64,000 nt of DNA from Enterococcus ratti (GTDB lineage: Bacteria; Bacillota; Bacilli; Lactobacillales; Enterococcaceae). Shown here in pieces: positions 36,224 to 47,646 of the stretch. The position numbers were made by a program, and so were the translations under genes. Within the stretch, counting starts at the first letter, position 1. Each line of letters begins with the position of its first letter. The notes beneath the pieces are model-generated. The model ran no database searches. It was not told the origin of the DNA and saw only the letters and a program-made list of their open reading frames with translations. Location: the NCBI RefSeq assembly GCF_001886195.1, contig NZ_JXLB01000006.1, positions 1-64,000 of the forward strand, in the 5' to 3' direction.

Positions 36224-36463
36224 GAAAAATCACCCCTTGTTTTTCTTTACCTATTCATTCTACACCTATATAAAAAATTTTGGAAGAAATTTATTCGGTT
36301 TGCCTAAAAAAAATGTACGGTTAAGCTTTTCACCTGTCTTTTGAGCTTAGAGCAATAAATAAAATTTTTTAAATAATTCTAAAGGAAACGCCTTTCTTTT
36401 TTGAGCAAACTTTAGTAAAATAACTCATTGAGAACAATTCGGAAATAGAAAGGAGAGATTTAC

Positions 36464-36688
36464 ATGGTATCAACAGGAATAGTTATACTTATTGCAGTTA
36501 TTGCTTTATTACTCGGCGCAATTGGTGGATTCTTTTTTGCGCGTAAATATATGAAAGACTATTTAGAAAAAAATCCTCCCGTGAATGAGGACATGTTACG
36601 ATCAATGATGATGTCAATGGGACAAAAGCCATCTGAAAAGAAAATTCGTCAGATGATGCAACAAATGAAAACTCAAGGAAAAAAATAG
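36464..36688 (+). CDS. yneF: YneF family membrane protein
   Basis: A 74-residue protein with one N-terminal membrane helix (residues 4-26, [26 protein letters not shown]). A conserved cytoplasmic tail follows ([34 protein letters not shown]), characteristic of the YneF/UPF0154 family. AAAGGAGAG lies before the ATG. The function is unknown. It is monocistronic with its own terminator. Confidence 0.93.
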   Translation: MVSTGIVILIAVIALLLGAIGGFFFARKYMKDYLEKNPPVNEDMLRSMMMSMGQKPSEKKIRQMMQQMKTQGKK

Positions 36689-36711
36689 GATTTTTACTAG
36701 GTATTTTATAG

Positions 36712-36738
36712 CGAGCTGAAGAATTCAGCTCGTTTTTT
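36712..36738 (+). terminator. terminator of yneF
   Basis: CGAGCTGAA (36712-36720), GAA loop, TTCAGCTCG (36724-36732), T6 (36733-36738). Confidence 0.93.
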
Positions 36739-36844
36739 CATTCGTTGTTTGAAAAACTTACATAATTGTGAAAAATGTATACGAGAGTAAAAAAGAAAAT
36801 AAGAAATTAGGTTGATTTTTTCTACAAGCAATACTAAGGAGAAA

Positions 36845-36949
36845 ATGAAAAAAAGGATTAATATTTTTTGTTGTAGTTACTTGTTGTTAAGTTTTGTTGT
36901 CTTACTTGTTCATTCTAATTTATCGGCTTCTTCCAATAATTCAATATGA
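36845..36949 (+). pseudogene. truncated secreted-protein start (34 codons)
   Basis: CTAAGGAGAAA precedes ATG 36845, and the 34 residues encode a good signal peptide (MKKR, then SYLLLSFVVLLVHSNLSA) before a stop at 36947. Shortly after, another frame (to TAA near 37045) encodes LVYLITLALMILYFEQS, which looks like a C-terminal membrane segment. Together they could be the two ends of a small LPXTG- or WxL-cluster-type surface protein that has lost its middle and frame. This is inference from pattern only. Confidence 0.4.
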
Positions 36950-37670
36950 AACAACCAATGAATGTGTTCTGCTATCTCCAATCTCGTGAGTTGTTGGTTT
37001 ATTTAATCACGTTGGCGTTAATGATTTTGTATTTTGAACAGTCGTAAGGTAGTAAAAGATGAAAAGTTGAGAACTTAATTGGTTGGTCTTATGCTGTTAT
37101 TTATTTAGCCCGCTTGTTTATATAATGCTGTTTGAATTTTTGAATAAAAAGAAGGTAAGTATCCCTTTCTTGATGGAAGAAAGAACTTGTTAATTCCTAT
37201 GAAAAAGAAAACGTTAACAAATAAATTTCTTAAAAATAAACCTACTTCATTATATGCTATGTAAGCAAAAACAAGAAAGTCACCGTAGAATTGACTGTCT
37301 TGTTTTTTTCCTTTTATTTTCACTAGATTAGGCACGCGAGAAGAATTCAAGAAGAATGGCAATGAAGTTTTATGTACGAATCGTTCAGGTAAAATTTTAG
37401 TGGCTAGTTTTAAGAATGATGCTGTCAAACGAAGGAAAAGTAATGGTTGCGTCTTTGGTAACGGCTTTGCTGTTAAACGAAAATTAAGTGACTGAATTTT
37501 GAAAAGAGGTTACATCAAAACACCAATTGTAAAAAGGAGATTTTTTCAAATTATTTCTAAAATGAAGACAAAAACTTTGTGTTTCTGCCCTTCTCCCTAC
37601 TGTGCAAGAAGAAAAGAGGAAAAGGGCAATAACTGTAAATGCTGGCAAGAATAAAAGAGAAGATAGGTCT
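36950..37670. other. decayed, non-coding stretch
   Basis: No intact gene. Short frames on both strands lack start signals, and codon use looks random. Around 37320-37470 the plus strand has a 50-60 codon frame rich in Lys, Arg, Asn and Gly, ended by stops and with no ribosome binding site. I interpret the region as remnants of lost accessory genes. Confidence 0.45.
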
Positions 37671-38555
37671 TTAAGGAGACGGAGGTTCTTCCATAATTGA
37701 GGAACTAACGGGACGTGTGTCTACTTTTTGTCCTATTTTGATCAAATGAGTAAGATTTTTCTGATAATTTTCTGCGAAAATGCAGCTGTATAAAACATCC
37801 AACAAATAACAAATGGATGTATTAATAGTAAAATTGCTGATTTTAGAATACAAGCGTTCTCTGGTAGTGATATGTAAAACGGCTGTACTTAAAGAAGATA
37901 AGGTGGAGTCACCGATACTCGTCAATGTTAAAATAGGAACATGAATTTCTTGTAAAATAGTAGCTGTTCGTAGCATCATTTTATTTTCACCCGTATAAGA
38001 AATCAAAATGGCGCAGGTATCTGATGTACAGTTATAGGCTTCGTAATACGATTCACCTGATGTAGTGACGATTGTAACATCTTGTTTAATTCGCTTCATT
38101 TTTAACATAAAGGCTTGGGAGACCAAAGTATTAGAATTGCTGGAAAAAAGGACGATTTTTTTTGCCTCAAGTAAGAGCTGTTTGGCTTTTTGCAAGTCAT
38201 CATGATGAAGCAGTGACAAAGTATCTTCAATGGTCATTTGTTCTAATGCAGCAATTTTATTTGCGATCGTCATTATGCTCTCATTTTCTAGAAAAGGTAG
38301 ATTGGCATCTACTTTTTGAAAATTTCCTTCTAGATACTCTATTTCAGCAATAAACGCATTTTTAAAATCAACCCAACCGTTAAATCCGATTTTTTTTGCC
38401 ACACGAATCAACGTGGAAGGATGGACATAGCAAGTTTTTGCAATTTGTTGAATCGTTAGTTCTTTTAAGTGGTGTTCATGGTGCTGAATAAAGTGGATGA
38501 CTTCAGTTTCGGAGGGAGAAAAAGTAGTTTGTTTTATTTTTTCTTTTAAAAGCAT
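37671..38555 (-). CDS. MurR/RpiR family transcriptional regulator
   Basis: A 294-residue regulator with an N-terminal RpiR helix-turn-helix (ELTIQQIAKTCYVHPSTLIRVAKKIGFNGWVDFKNAF, residues about 33-70). A C-terminal SIS sugar-phosphate-binding domain follows, with KIVLFSSNSNTLVSQAFMLKMKRI near 130 and TCAILISYTGENKMMLR near 185. It is divergent from a GH4/GH1 pair and most likely controls it in response to a phosphorylated beta-glucoside or product. GGAGAAGG precedes the ATG. Confidence 0.9.
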   Translation of the reverse strand: MLLKEKIKQTTFSPSETEVIHFIQHHEHHLKELTIQQIAKTCYVHPSTLIRVAKKIGFNGWVDFKNAFIAEIEYLEGNFQKVDANLPFLENESIMTIANKIAALEQMTIEDTLSLLHHDDLQKAKQLLLEAKKIVLFSSNSNTLVSQAFMLKMKRIKQDVTIVTTSGESYYEAYNCTSDTCAILISYTGENKMMLRTATILQEIHVPILTLTSIGDSTLSSLSTAVLHITTRERLYSKISNFTINTSICYLLDVLYSCIFAENYQKNLTHLIKIGQKVDTRPVSSSIMEEPPSP

Positions 38556-38565
38556 GACCTTCTCC

Positions 38566-38744
38566 TTTTACATTTTTTTATCGTTTCATGTAAAAAAATT
38601 GTAAAGGCTGTATTTTTTTATGTCAACCTGTCATTTTTATATACAGTTTTTTTACAGAAAAAATAATAATTAAAGGGAAAATTTGTAAATAGTAATGCAA
38701 AAAATTCCAGTATCCTTGTGATTTTCGTTTACAAAAAACATAAT
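38566..38744. promoter_or_regulatory. regulatory region between the RpiR regulator and the glucosidase genes
   Basis: TTTTACA (38566-38572) and TGTAAAA (38589-38595) form an inverted repeat next to the regulator start, and further TTGTAAA or TTTACA half-sites recur to 38755. A promoter for the hydrolase genes is TTGTGA (38716-38721), 17 bp, CATAAT (38739-38744). The repeats are candidate RpiR binding sites. Confidence 0.5.
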
Positions 38745-38774
38745 GAATTTGTAAAACATTAAAGGAGGAAGCAG

Positions 38775-41605
<2,831 letters not shown>

Positions 41606-41612
41606 TCATTGT

Positions 41613-41700
41613 AAAAAGTCTATTGTTTTTAAGCTGTTTTTTCGAGTATAATGAACCTATTCGAAAGAAGCAGGCAAAACAATAGACTTTTTTTTCTATT
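41613..41700 (+). terminator. terminator after the GH1 gene with an embedded trxB promoter
   Basis: AAAAAGTCTATTGTTTT (41613-41629) pairs with AAAACAATAGACTTTTT (41676-41692), and the right arm runs into T8. Inside, TTCGA (41641-41645) pairs with TCGAA. The same DNA holds TTGTTT (41623-41628), 18 bp, TATAAT (41647-41652). A promoter therefore lies within the terminator hairpin and points toward trxB. Confidence 0.7.
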
Positions 41701-41744
41701 GGCTGTAAAGTATGCTTACTTGGTTTTTATGGAGGAATGTACAT

Positions 41745-42674
41745 ATGTATGATGTGATTGTGATTGGTGCAGGTCCTGCGGGAATGACTGCGGCATTGTA
41801 TGCTTCGCGTGCGAATTTATCTGTTGCGATGATTGAACAGGGAGCACCGGGCGGACAGATGAATAATACCGCTGAAGTGGAAAACTATCCAGGATTTGAT
41901 TCAATCATGGGGCCAGATTTAGCTTATAAAATGTATGAAGGCGTAACAAAATTTGGAACAGAAAATATCTATGGAATTGTTCAAGACATTAAAGATTGTG
42001 GAAGTTATAAAGAAGTGATTTGTGAAGACCAGTCTTATACAGCAAAGACGGTGATTATTGCTACTGGCTGTATTCATCGCAAATTAGGTGTCCCGGGTGA
42101 GGACGAATATGCCGGACGCGGTGTTTCTTACTGTGCGGTGTGTGATGGAGCCTTTTTTAGAAACAAACGGTTAGTGGTGATCGGCGGAGGCGACTCAGCG
42201 GTGGAAGAAGCCATTTATCTTACACAGTTTGCTTCTGAAGTTGTAATCGTTCATCGTAGAGATGAATTACGTGCGCAAAAGATTATTCAAAAACGAGCAT
42301 TTGCCAATGAAAAGATTTCTTTTGTTTGGGATACGGTGACAGATGAAATTATAGGAAACGACATGGTTGTAACGGGGATCAAGGCACATAATGTTAATAC
42401 CAATGAAACCGTTGAATTGGCAGCAGACGGTGTCTTTATCTATGTAGGGTTAGATCCTTTGACTGCACCGTTTAAAAAAGCCGGCTTAACAAATGCTGCG
42501 GGATGGATTCCTACTGATCAAGCAATGCGTACGAATATGTCGGGCGTGTTTGCGATTGGAGATGTTCGTGAAAAAGAGTTACGTCAAATTACCACAGCGG
42601 TAGGAGACGGTGGTATTGCTGGACAACAAGTCTATAAATATCTTGAAACATTAGGAGAAACTAACGAAAAATAA
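41745..42674 (+). CDS. trxB: thioredoxin reductase
   Basis: Transfers electrons from NADPH through FAD to thioredoxin. The start at ATG 41745 (MYDVIVIGAGPAG, 309 residues) is preferred over the upstream ATG 41712, since GGAGG lies before it and the family begins this way. The FAD motif GAGPAGMTAALYA is at residues 8-20. The redox CxxC is CAVC near residue 133. The NADPH motif GGGDSAVEEA lies near 150, and the second FAD segment TNMSGVFAIGDVR near 268. It is driven by the promoter inside the preceding hairpin. Confidence 0.96.
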   Translation: MYDVIVIGAGPAGMTAALYASRANLSVAMIEQGAPGGQMNNTAEVENYPGFDSIMGPDLAYKMYEGVTKFGTENIYGIVQDIKDCGSYKEVICEDQSYTAKTVIIATGCIHRKLGVPGEDEYAGRGVSYCAVCDGAFFRNKRLVVIGGGDSAVEEAIYLTQFASEVVIVHRRDELRAQKIIQKRAFANEKISFVWDTVTDEIIGNDMVVTGIKAHNVNTNETVELAADGVFIYVGLDPLTAPFKKAGLTNAAGWIPTDQAMRTNMSGVFAIGDVREKELRQITTAVGDGGIAGQQVYKYLETLGETNEK

Positions 42675-43075
42675 AAGATAAATTTTATTGAAGAAATTGT
42701 GCCAATATAGTGAAGGTTAAAAGACCTCATGAATGTTGGTAACAGTTTCTTTTTTTGATCATCTACCTGAAAATAAAAAAAGATTTAAAAAATTCTCTTT
42801 TTTTAGCAGTTTTTTGGAGATGATCGTACAATATTTGTTTGACGTAAATAAAAGTACTTGTTTCTTCTTTCTTAAGGTGTGTTTAAAGCTGCTGCATGGT
42901 ATATGGTTTACAAAAAATAGGAGAAACATTTTATCAAAAAAGATAAAATTATTTTTGAATGAATATAGAAAAAAATGATCAGTACAAGAGAAAAGATTAT
43001 GATACAGTAAACGAACAACTTAGATAAATATGTTGTGCTATTTATTTTTAAAAAGGAATAGCAAGGAGAATAAAA
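42675..43075. other. gap of about 400 bp without a supported gene
   Basis: The region is low complexity and very A/T-rich. A short inverted repeat (GATCATCT 42757-42764 and AGATGATC 42818-42825) is present. A frame at 42733-42978 exists but lacks a ribosome binding site and reads as biased sequence. AGCAAGGAG before 43076 marks the next gene. Confidence 0.45.
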
Positions 43076-43956
43076 ATGAACGAAAAAACTCTTTTAATTT
43101 ATGGATTATCTGAAGAACGGAAAAGATACGCAGAAAGTATAGGATATGTTGATAATCCAAACTACAGAAAAAAACTATATAAAGTTAAAAATATTTCGCC
43201 TTTTTACATTGATTTTTATAATTGTGAAATTGATGATATTTTAGGTAGAGAATACAAAAAAAAAATCCATTAGAAAGTAAGAATTCCTGCTGCTACTCTG
43301 AAGAACAATTTATAAAATTTTCAAAAGAATGGTTTAATTATGTGGATGATAAAAAGAAACATTGGTCATTATGGGAAAGTTACTATTATTGTACACAAAC
43401 CAATCCAAAAAACGAATTAAAAACAATGTATCAAAGTGATCTTGATAAAGAATGTCCTTTTAGCGACCTACATATAAAAAGAGGATGTAAAATAGGGATA
43501 GATATAGCAAAGATTAATCCGGATGTTGAAATCCATTTTTGCTTAGATGGAATAGACATTAAAGATGTCATATCTAAAGCTCAAGGTGAAGGCATCTATG
43601 GTGGTTCTATGACGTCTAGTGAACTTCGCTATGTTTATCGCAATTGGGAGGAACTGAAAGAACGAGTGATTTTCGTGGAAAAAAGAGAAGCATCATGGGT
43701 AAAAGTAAAAGCTCCTTGGGTAAGAGAGCCAGAATTGTGGGAAGCATATAAACCAAAAAGTTGGTCTCAAAAGAAGGAGACAGCGATGAAAGCTTCAGAT
43801 GTGGCGCAACAAGAAGGCGTAAAGAATAAAATACATAAAAACGAGAAGAAAAAAAGTCGTTTATCGTGTGTGATAAAAAATGCACGTGGCATTGCCAAAC
43901 GAGTCCGCCCTCAATTGACAAATTCCAAAGAGAAGAAGTCTTGCATTCTTCTTTAG
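43076..43956 (+). pseudogene. unrecognised protein, paralogue A, split at a run of ten A
   Basis: The first frame (43076-43273) begins MNEKTLLIYGLSEERKRYAE and ends shortly after a tract of ten A (43256-43265). A second frame, shifted by one base, continues through the same tract as NPLESKNSCCYSEEQFIKFS and on to SELRYVYRNWEELKERVIF, ending at 43956. One extra A (or two fewer) would restore a single protein of about 293 residues, collinear with paralogue B. No signal peptide or membrane segment is visible. The C-terminus is Lys-rich and ends KKSCILL. The start has a good ribosome binding site (AAGGAGAA). It could be a real pseudogene, a phase-variable gene, or expressed by slippage. Confidence 0.6.
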
Positions 43957-44209
43957 CTATTGATTAAAGAAATTATTTTTCAATGATTGTCAATTTACTG
44001 ATTGAGTGGACTTTATCGTTCAAAGTTAGCAATTAGTATTTGAATAATTTAGTCTGATGTTAGTAGATTTTTTAGCTTATTAAGATTAATAGTTGAATGA
44101 AACCTCAGATTAAAAAATACAAAGGAGATTATTTGATAAGGAATAATCCATTAGGGTGAACGAAGCGATGAAAGTTGTTTCAAAATATTTAGTATGAGTA
44201 GGAGTGCAG

Positions 44210-45250
44210 ATGATTAAAGAGAACGTGCTAATTTATGGTTTAGAAAAAGCACGATGGAAGTATACAAGAAGCTTAATAAAAGAAAATCCAAATATAAAAA
44301 AAATGCCTCTTTTTATAGATGACTATAATGACGGAGTTACATGGTTACTTGAAAAAGAAATTGCTCAAAAAAAGAAAGAGCCTAGTCAAAAAAGCTGTTG
44401 GGATTCAACTGAAAATTTTTCAGAATTTATAGAAAAAATGCCTATAATGATGAAAGAAAGACTGAATTTTCCGTTATGGTCGGCCTATTTTTCTCATTTC
44501 CAAAATAAACCTAAAAACCAATTACAAAAAATCTATCAATTTCAACTGCAAGAAATAAACAAAAACCAAAAAAATAAGTTTAATGTTAACAATATAAATA
44601 CTTACTTGCATGTAAAAAGAGGCTGTAAAATTGGCTTAGAAATGGCAAAGAGTATTGCTAATCTAAAAATTTATTTTGTGTTAGATGGCTTGGATTTTAA
44701 AAGTGTTGTATTTAAAGATACCAAGCGATTTAAAAAAAGCTATACGGGGATAGAGTTACGCTATGTTTATCGTAATTGGGAAGAATTAAAGGATAAAGTT
44801 GTTTTTATTAAACAAAAAAAACAAGTAGAAGCGCCATGGAAGCAAGAACCGAAATTGTGGGATGCGTATATACCAAAAAGTCACCAGCAAAAGAAGGAAT
44901 GTATGTTACAGAAGGAAAACGATAGCAAACGATTATGTTCTCAAGTTTTTTTTAACGAAAAAATAGGTAATGTAAAGAAGAAAATTTCTCATAATTTACG
45001 TAAAAAGTCAAAAAATTTAGAAAATCAGAAAATGATAAATAGTTTATCGATGGAGGGATTAAAGGCATCAGAGAAAGAGATGATCACAACCAAAAATGAT
45101 ACGACTGTAAAGGAAAAAAGAAGGTTTGTTAACTTAGTGAAATTTACAAGAAATGACTCTTATCATGTAGCTCATGTAGCAAAATCATCGGAAAAGTTAA
45201 AAAAAGAAAAAGTTAGTTGTTTTAGCTTGGCTTCTTACAGTAGAGATTGA
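44210..45250 (+). CDS. unrecognised protein, paralogue B
   Basis: A 346-residue, apparently intact relative of the gene just upstream. Shared blocks are NVLIYGLEKARWKYTRS at the start, HVKRGCKIGLEMAK near residue 138, IYFVLDGLDFKSVVF near 155, and GIELRYVYRNWEELKDKVVFI near 180. APWKQEPKLWDAY lies near 206. The C-terminal 130 residues are Lys- and Ser-rich and poorly conserved. There is no signal peptide. AGGAG lies 5 nt before ATG 44210. The conserved blocks form a compact domain of about 230 residues. I cannot place it in a known family with confidence. Confidence 0.75.
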   Translation: MIKENVLIYGLEKARWKYTRSLIKENPNIKKMPLFIDDYNDGVTWLLEKEIAQKKKEPSQKSCWDSTENFSEFIEKMPIMMKERLNFPLWSAYFSHFQNKPKNQLQKIYQFQLQEINKNQKNKFNVNNINTYLHVKRGCKIGLEMAKSIANLKIYFVLDGLDFKSVVFKDTKRFKKSYTGIELRYVYRNWEELKDKVVFIKQKKQVEAPWKQEPKLWDAYIPKSHQQKKECMLQKENDSKRLCSQVFFNEKIGNVKKKISHNLRKKSKNLENQKMINSLSMEGLKASEKEMITTKNDTTVKEKRRFVNLVKFTRNDSYHVAHVAKSSEKLKKEKVSCFSLASYSRD

Positions 45251-45316
45251 ACTTTTACCCAATAAAAACTGATCTTCTTTCTTTTTCTCCTCTTGCTTTT
45301 CTATCTGAAAGGAGAA

Positions 45317-45325
45317 TGCTATACT
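45317..45325 (+). promoter_or_regulatory. extended -10 promoter for phosphoglucomutase
   Basis: TGC followed by TATACT (45320-45325), 38 bp before the ATG. No good -35 box is visible at the expected distance, which extended -10 promoters tolerate. Confidence 0.5.
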
Positions 45326-45362
45326 AAAAGAGGATCATATTTTAGAAAGAGGTGTTTGCTTC

Positions 45363-47096
45363 ATGTCTTGGGAACAAGTGTACCGACAATGGGTAGATGA
45401 AGAAAACTTAGAGGAAAATTTAAAAAAACAATTAATGGAGCTAAGTCGGGATTCTGAAAAATTAGAAGACGCTTTTTATGCTCCTTTAGAGTTTGGAACA
45501 GCAGGAATGCGTGGAATTTTAGGTCCGGGAATTAACCGAATGAACCGTTATACGGTGCGACAAGCAACAGAGGGGCTGGCCCGTTTTATGGATGCCCAAA
45601 GTGAAGAAACCAAACGGCGTGGTGTAGCAATTGCTTACGATTCACGTCATCAATCTCCTGAATTTGCTATGGAAGCAGCTAAAACATTAGCAAAACACAA
45701 TATTCCTTCTTTTGTATTTGAAAGTTTACGCCCTACGCCGGAACTTTCTTTTGCAGTTCGACATTTGAATACGTTTGCGGGGATCATGGTAACGGCTTCA
45801 CATAATCCGGCAGCTTATAACGGCTATAAAGTGTATGGTGAAGATGGTGGACAGATGCCGCCGGCTGATGCAGACGCGTTAACGAAATACGTTCGCGAAG
45901 TGAGCAATCCGTTAAAAGTAGAAGTATTATCGGATGAAGAAGCAAAAAATAGTGGATTGATCACAATAATTGGCGAAGAAGTGGATGCTGCTTATTTAGA
46001 AGAAATCAAAGCAGTGACGATTGATCAGGAATTAGTTCAAACGATGGGAAAAGATTTGAAATTAGTTTATACACCTTTACATGGAACAGGAAAAATGCTG
46101 GGAGAAAGAGCCTTAAAGCAAGCAGGATTTGAACAATTTGTGTTGGTGCCGGAGCAAGCGGTGGCTGATCCTGACTTTACGACGGTCAAATCTCCAAATC
46201 CAGAGGAACATTCTGCTTTTGAGTATGCAATGCGTTTGGGAGAAAAAGAAGGAGCGGATTTACTGATTGCTACGGATCCGGATGCGGATCGTTTAGGTGC
46301 AGCAGTTCGACAACCTGATGGAACGTATAAAGTGTTAACTGGCAACCAAATTGGTGCATTGTTGATTCAATATATTTTAAAAGCGCATCAATCTCAAGGG
46401 ACGTTGCCTGAAAATGCAGCTGTTCTTAAATCAATCGTGTCAAGTGAACTTCCTACAGCGATTGCTGAAAATTATGGTGTAACGATGTTTAACGTGTTAA
46501 CAGGATTTAAGTTTATTGCGGAAAAAATTCATCAATTTGAAGAAGATCATTCGTATGCTTTTATGTTTGGTTTTGAGGAAAGCTATGGTTATTTAGTGAG
46601 ACCTTTTGTACGAGATAAAGACGCAATTCAAGCGCTCTTGTTGTTAGCGGAAGTGGCTGCTTTTTATAAAAAGCAAGGGAAAACACTTTATGATGGGTTG
46701 CAAATGATTTTTGAAAAATACGGCTATTTTGCCGAAAAAACTATATCTGTTACGATGAGCGGCCAAGAAGGTTCTGCTAAAATTGCTGCGTTAATGAAAA
46801 AATTCCGTGAACATGCACCAACGGAATTTGCTGGAGCTAAAGTCCTTCAAACAGAAGACTTTAAAGAGTTGACAAAAACTGATTCAGCTGGACGTGTAGA
46901 AAAATTAACTACACCGCCAGCAGATGTATTAAAATATGTGTTAGAAGAAAATGGCTGGGTGGCGATTCGTCCTTCAGGGACCGAACCGAAAATCAAATTC
47001 TATATCGGCGTAAAAGGTCATTCTACAAAAGAGGCACAAGAAAAAATCAACGCCTATGAAGCGATTATCCAATCGATTACAAAAACAAAAGAATAA
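45363..47096 (+). CDS. pgcA: phosphoglucomutase (alpha-D-phosphohexomutase family)
   Basis: Interconverts glucose-6-phosphate and glucose-1-phosphate, linking glycolysis to UDP-glucose (GalU at 14.5 kb) for teichoic acid, glycolipid and capsule synthesis. The 577-residue protein has the phosphoserine loop VTASHNPAAYNGYKVYG near residue 142. The metal-binding loop TDPDADRLG lies near 303. The sugar loop FGFEESYG is near 402, and the phosphate-binding RPSGTEPKIKFY near 541. GAAAGAGGTG lies upstream. Confidence 0.95.
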   Translation: MSWEQVYRQWVDEENLEENLKKQLMELSRDSEKLEDAFYAPLEFGTAGMRGILGPGINRMNRYTVRQATEGLARFMDAQSEETKRRGVAIAYDSRHQSPEFAMEAAKTLAKHNIPSFVFESLRPTPELSFAVRHLNTFAGIMVTASHNPAAYNGYKVYGEDGGQMPPADADALTKYVREVSNPLKVEVLSDEEAKNSGLITIIGEEVDAAYLEEIKAVTIDQELVQTMGKDLKLVYTPLHGTGKMLGERALKQAGFEQFVLVPEQAVADPDFTTVKSPNPEEHSAFEYAMRLGEKEGADLLIATDPDADRLGAAVRQPDGTYKVLTGNQIGALLIQYILKAHQSQGTLPENAAVLKSIVSSELPTAIAENYGVTMFNVLTGFKFIAEKIHQFEEDHSYAFMFGFEESYGYLVRPFVRDKDAIQALLLLAEVAAFYKKQGKTLYDGLQMIFEKYGYFAEKTISVTMSGQEGSAKIAALMKKFREHAPTEFAGAKVLQTEDFKELTKTDSAGRVEKLTTPPADVLKYVLEENGWVAIRPSGTEPKIKFYIGVKGHSTKEAQEKINAYEAIIQSITKTKE

Positions 47097-47103
47097 AAAA
47101 AAC

Positions 47104-47150
47104 TTGAGACTGATGGAAAAAGTGGTAAACTTTAGAAGTCAGTCTTTTTT
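47104..47150 (+). terminator. terminator of phosphoglucomutase overlapping the arsR promoter
   Basis: AGACTGA (47107-47113) pairs with TCAGTCT (47139-47145), followed by T5. The same segment holds TTGAGA (47104-47109), 16 bp, TAAACT (47126-47131) preceded by TGG, a plausible extended -10 promoter for the ArsR gene. This is the second terminator-with-promoter arrangement in the window. Confidence 0.55.
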
Positions 47151-47166
47151 GATGGAGGTGAACCGA

Positions 47167-47460
47167 TTGTCAGACACAAAAAAAAGTCAAATAGAAAAAG
47201 TCAGTCAATTATTTAAAGTATTAAGTGATCCTACACGTCTGAAGATATTGATGTATTTAAAAGATGGTGAGCAAAATGTGACGGCAATCAGTCAAGCAGT
47301 GGAAATGGAACAATCTGCTGTTTCTCACCAGCTTCGTTTGTTAAGAGAAAATCATGTAGTAAAATCGCATCGCAAAGGAAAGGCTATTTTATACAGTTTA
47401 GATGATTTTCATGTATTAGATATTTTAGAACAGACGTTGAAACATGTGAAACACCAGTAA
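47167..47460 (+). CDS. ArsR family metal-sensing repressor
   Basis: A 97-residue winged-helix repressor. The start at TTG 47167 is chosen because GGAGGTGAA (47154-47162) precedes it; the longer frame overlaps the previous gene. The DNA-recognition region is QNVTAISQAVEMEQSAVSHQLRLLRENHVV (residues 37-66). His residues in DFHVLDILEQTLKHVKH near the C-terminus resemble the alpha-5 zinc site of CzrA/SmtB proteins, so Zn2+ or Co2+ sensing is plausible. No efflux gene is adjacent. It may act elsewhere or on its own promoter. Confidence 0.85.
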   Translation: MSDTKKSQIEKVSQLFKVLSDPTRLKILMYLKDGEQNVTAISQAVEMEQSAVSHQLRLLRENHVVKSHRKGKAILYSLDDFHVLDILEQTLKHVKHQ

Positions 47461-47602
47461 ATTATTTTGTAAAAGATTGATAAAAGCAAGTGATGTTTTC
47501 TTGAAAAAGTAAATCAAGCACAATGACTAGTTTGTTTGATTTTATACATAACAATTTTTTTAAAGAAAAGATTTTGCTTTTATTGTTTTACAATTTTTTC
47601 TG

Positions 47603-47637
47603 AATTTTGGGCGAGAGTATTTTCCTCGCCCAAAATT
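47603..47637. terminator. bidirectional hairpin between arsR and the PPDK regulator gene
   Basis: AATTTTGGGCGAG (47603-47615) pairs with CTCGCCCAAAATT (47625-47637). It is GC-rich with A/T ends, located 9 bp past the minus-strand stop at 47647. Confidence 0.75.
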
Positions 47638-47646
47638 TAGTTTTAT

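Noticed and set aside
36299-36307. MntR operator before mntH
   Set aside because: TTTGCCTAA matches one half-site only and the second half is absent, so it is mentioned as a hint but not listed as a site.
37105-37428. Minus-strand frame of 107 codons
   Set aside because: No ribosome binding site, unusual composition and no identifiable domain. It is more likely chance in decayed sequence.
42733-42978. Plus-strand frame of 81 codons after trxB
   Set aside because: Low-complexity Phe/Lys-rich translation, no ribosome binding site before the ATG.
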